Shown here: positions 4,627 to 5,049 of the stretch, piece by piece | How the letters are laid out: every line of letters starts with the position of its first letter | Numbering within the stretch: position 1 is the stretch's first letter | DNA from: CAUUGB01 sp963544615 | GTDB taxonomy: Bacteria; Patescibacteriota; Microgenomatia; UBA1400; PJMF01 | Direction: 5' to 3' | Assembly (NCBI GenBank): GCA_963544615.1 | Contig: CAUUGB010000035.1 | Span: forward strand, 1-5,049 | Length of the DNA stretch: 5,049 nucleotides | The notes under the pieces: model-generated | What the model saw: the letters and a program-made list of their open reading frames with translations, nothing else | Told to the model about the DNA's origin: nothing | Database searches by the model: none | Made by a program: the position numbers and the translations under genes

Positions 4627-5049
4627 TTAATCCTTTTTGGCTGCTTTGCCGCTAGCAGCGTCATTTGTTGGAGTTACTTTTGCGGCTACTTCATTGGTTG
4701 GAGTTGACTTACTATCTGCCGCTTGCGGGGCAGCCTCTTTTTGAGTGGCGGTTTTTTCTTTTTCTCTCTCAGCCTTGGCAGCTTGCGCCTTTGCTAAAGC
4801 TTTTTTACTTAGGGTGGGTTTTTTTTGAGGAAAACCTTTACCCTCCGTGGCCACTTTGGCTAAAAAAGCTACTGTGGCGGTAGGCTGAGCCCCTTTTTTA
4901 AGCCAATCTTGATATGCTGGTAAATCAAGCTGCAAAAGCTTAGGCGACATGGTAGGTTGATAAATACCCAATAAAGCCACGTATTCACCATCGCGGCGAC
5001 AACGGGCTTCATTAACTACAATGCGATAACGAGGTTCACTTTTTTTACC
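4627..5049 (-). CDS. rpsP: 30S ribosomal protein S16 with long C-terminal tail (5' end beyond right edge)
   Basis: A structural protein of the small ribosomal subunit. The window holds 140 residues and the stop codon; roughly the first 10 residues, including the start, lie past the right edge. The S16 core is clear in the first ~76 visible residues: GKKSEPRYRIVVNEARCRRDG (1-21), then LLGIYQP (26-32), then DWLKKGAQPTATVAFL, which matches the usual W-L-x-K-G-A-Q-P-T-x-T-V motif. After the core, about 64 residues are rich in Ala, Lys, Glu and Thr and look disordered; many S16 proteins stop near 80-90 residues. The tail contains a 10-residue tandem duplication. First gene of the rpsP-khpA unit as far as can be seen; a methionine at visible residue 34 or a GTG at residue 24 is internal, not a start. 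Confidence 0.95.
   Translation of the reverse strand, partial: GKKSEPRYRIVVNEARCRRDGEYVALLGIYQPTMSPKLLQLDLPAYQDWLKKGAQPTATVAFLAKVATEGKGFPQKKPTLSKKALAKAQAAKAEREKEKTATQKEAAPQAADSKSTPTNEVAAKVTPTNDAASGKAAKKD
4631..4635 (-). promoter_or_regulatory. Ribosome binding site of khpA
   Basis: AAGGA lies inside the last codons of rpsP, five bases before the ATG at 4625-4623. It fixes the khpA start and argues against the longer upstream reading. Confidence 0.75.
4651..4710 (-). repeat. Tandem 10-residue duplication in the S16 tail
   Basis: Two adjacent 30-base units encode KSTPTNEVAA (4710-4681) and KVTPTNDAAS (4680-4651). The most similar 20 bases (4691-4710 against 4661-4680) agree at 16 positions, so a slippage or short tandem duplication is likely. 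It lies wholly in the low-complexity tail. Confidence 0.7.

Noticed and set aside
4626..4664. Longer khpA reading starting at 4664
   Set aside because: It would overlap rpsP by 38 bases, adds residues not seen in the KH family, and bypasses a good AAGGA site before ATG 4625.
4665..4883. Plus-strand open frame with a Leu-rich product
   Set aside because: It lies entirely antisense to rpsP; the Leu-rich composition is simply the complement of the Ala/Lys-rich S16 tail.
1..5049. Mobile element, CRISPR array, tRNA or defence system
   Set aside because: No transposase, integrase, regular direct repeats with spacers, tRNA-like cloverleaf or defence domain was seen; nearly all bases are assigned to housekeeping or pilus genes.

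Overview
This window looks like part of a small, AT-rich bacterial genome (about 40% G+C by eye). It most resembles the Candidate Phyla Radiation (Patescibacteria), possibly a Microgenomates- or Katanobacteria-like lineage. The placement is inferred from tight gene packing, a minimal pilMNO set with no pilP next to it, a PilX-like protein of the kind common in these genomes, and leaderless-looking promoters. No phylogenetic marker was compared, so the placement is tentative. The standard genetic code fits: about 1,590 codons contain no internal in-frame TGA.

Layout. (1) Positions 1-815, minus strand: a greA-lysS operon. GreA, the transcript-cleavage factor, is followed after one base by the start of lysyl-tRNA synthetase, which runs off the left edge. 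(2) Positions 802-887: a compact divergent promoter region. Both promoters place the predicted transcription start at or within about two bases of the ATG, so both genes appear leaderless. (3) Positions 888-4153, plus strand: a four-gene type IV pilus operon with a PilX-like minor pilin, PilM (actin-like cytoplasmic ATPase fold), PilN and PilO (single-pass inner-membrane proteins). (4) Positions 4154-4295: a short convergent intergenic region with three exact copies of an 8-mer and a 37-nt imperfect inverted repeat. (5) Positions 4296-5049, minus strand: rpsP (ribosomal protein S16, 5' end beyond the right edge), with a long Ala/Lys-rich tail, then khpA (KH-domain RNA-binding protein).

How the genes work together. 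PilM, PilN and PilO would form the cytoplasmic and membrane alignment platform of a type IV pilus. The PilX-like protein would be a pilus or pseudopilus component anchored by its N-terminal helix. The motor ATPase, PilC, prepilin peptidase and major pilin are not here and would have to be encoded elsewhere. The flanking genes are translation and transcription housekeeping genes. I see no mobile element, CRISPR array, tRNA, rRNA or defence system. The most unusual signals are the paired leaderless promoters, an Asp-to-Asn change in a nucleotide-site motif of PilM, the S16 tail with an internal duplication, and the repeats between the convergent operons.
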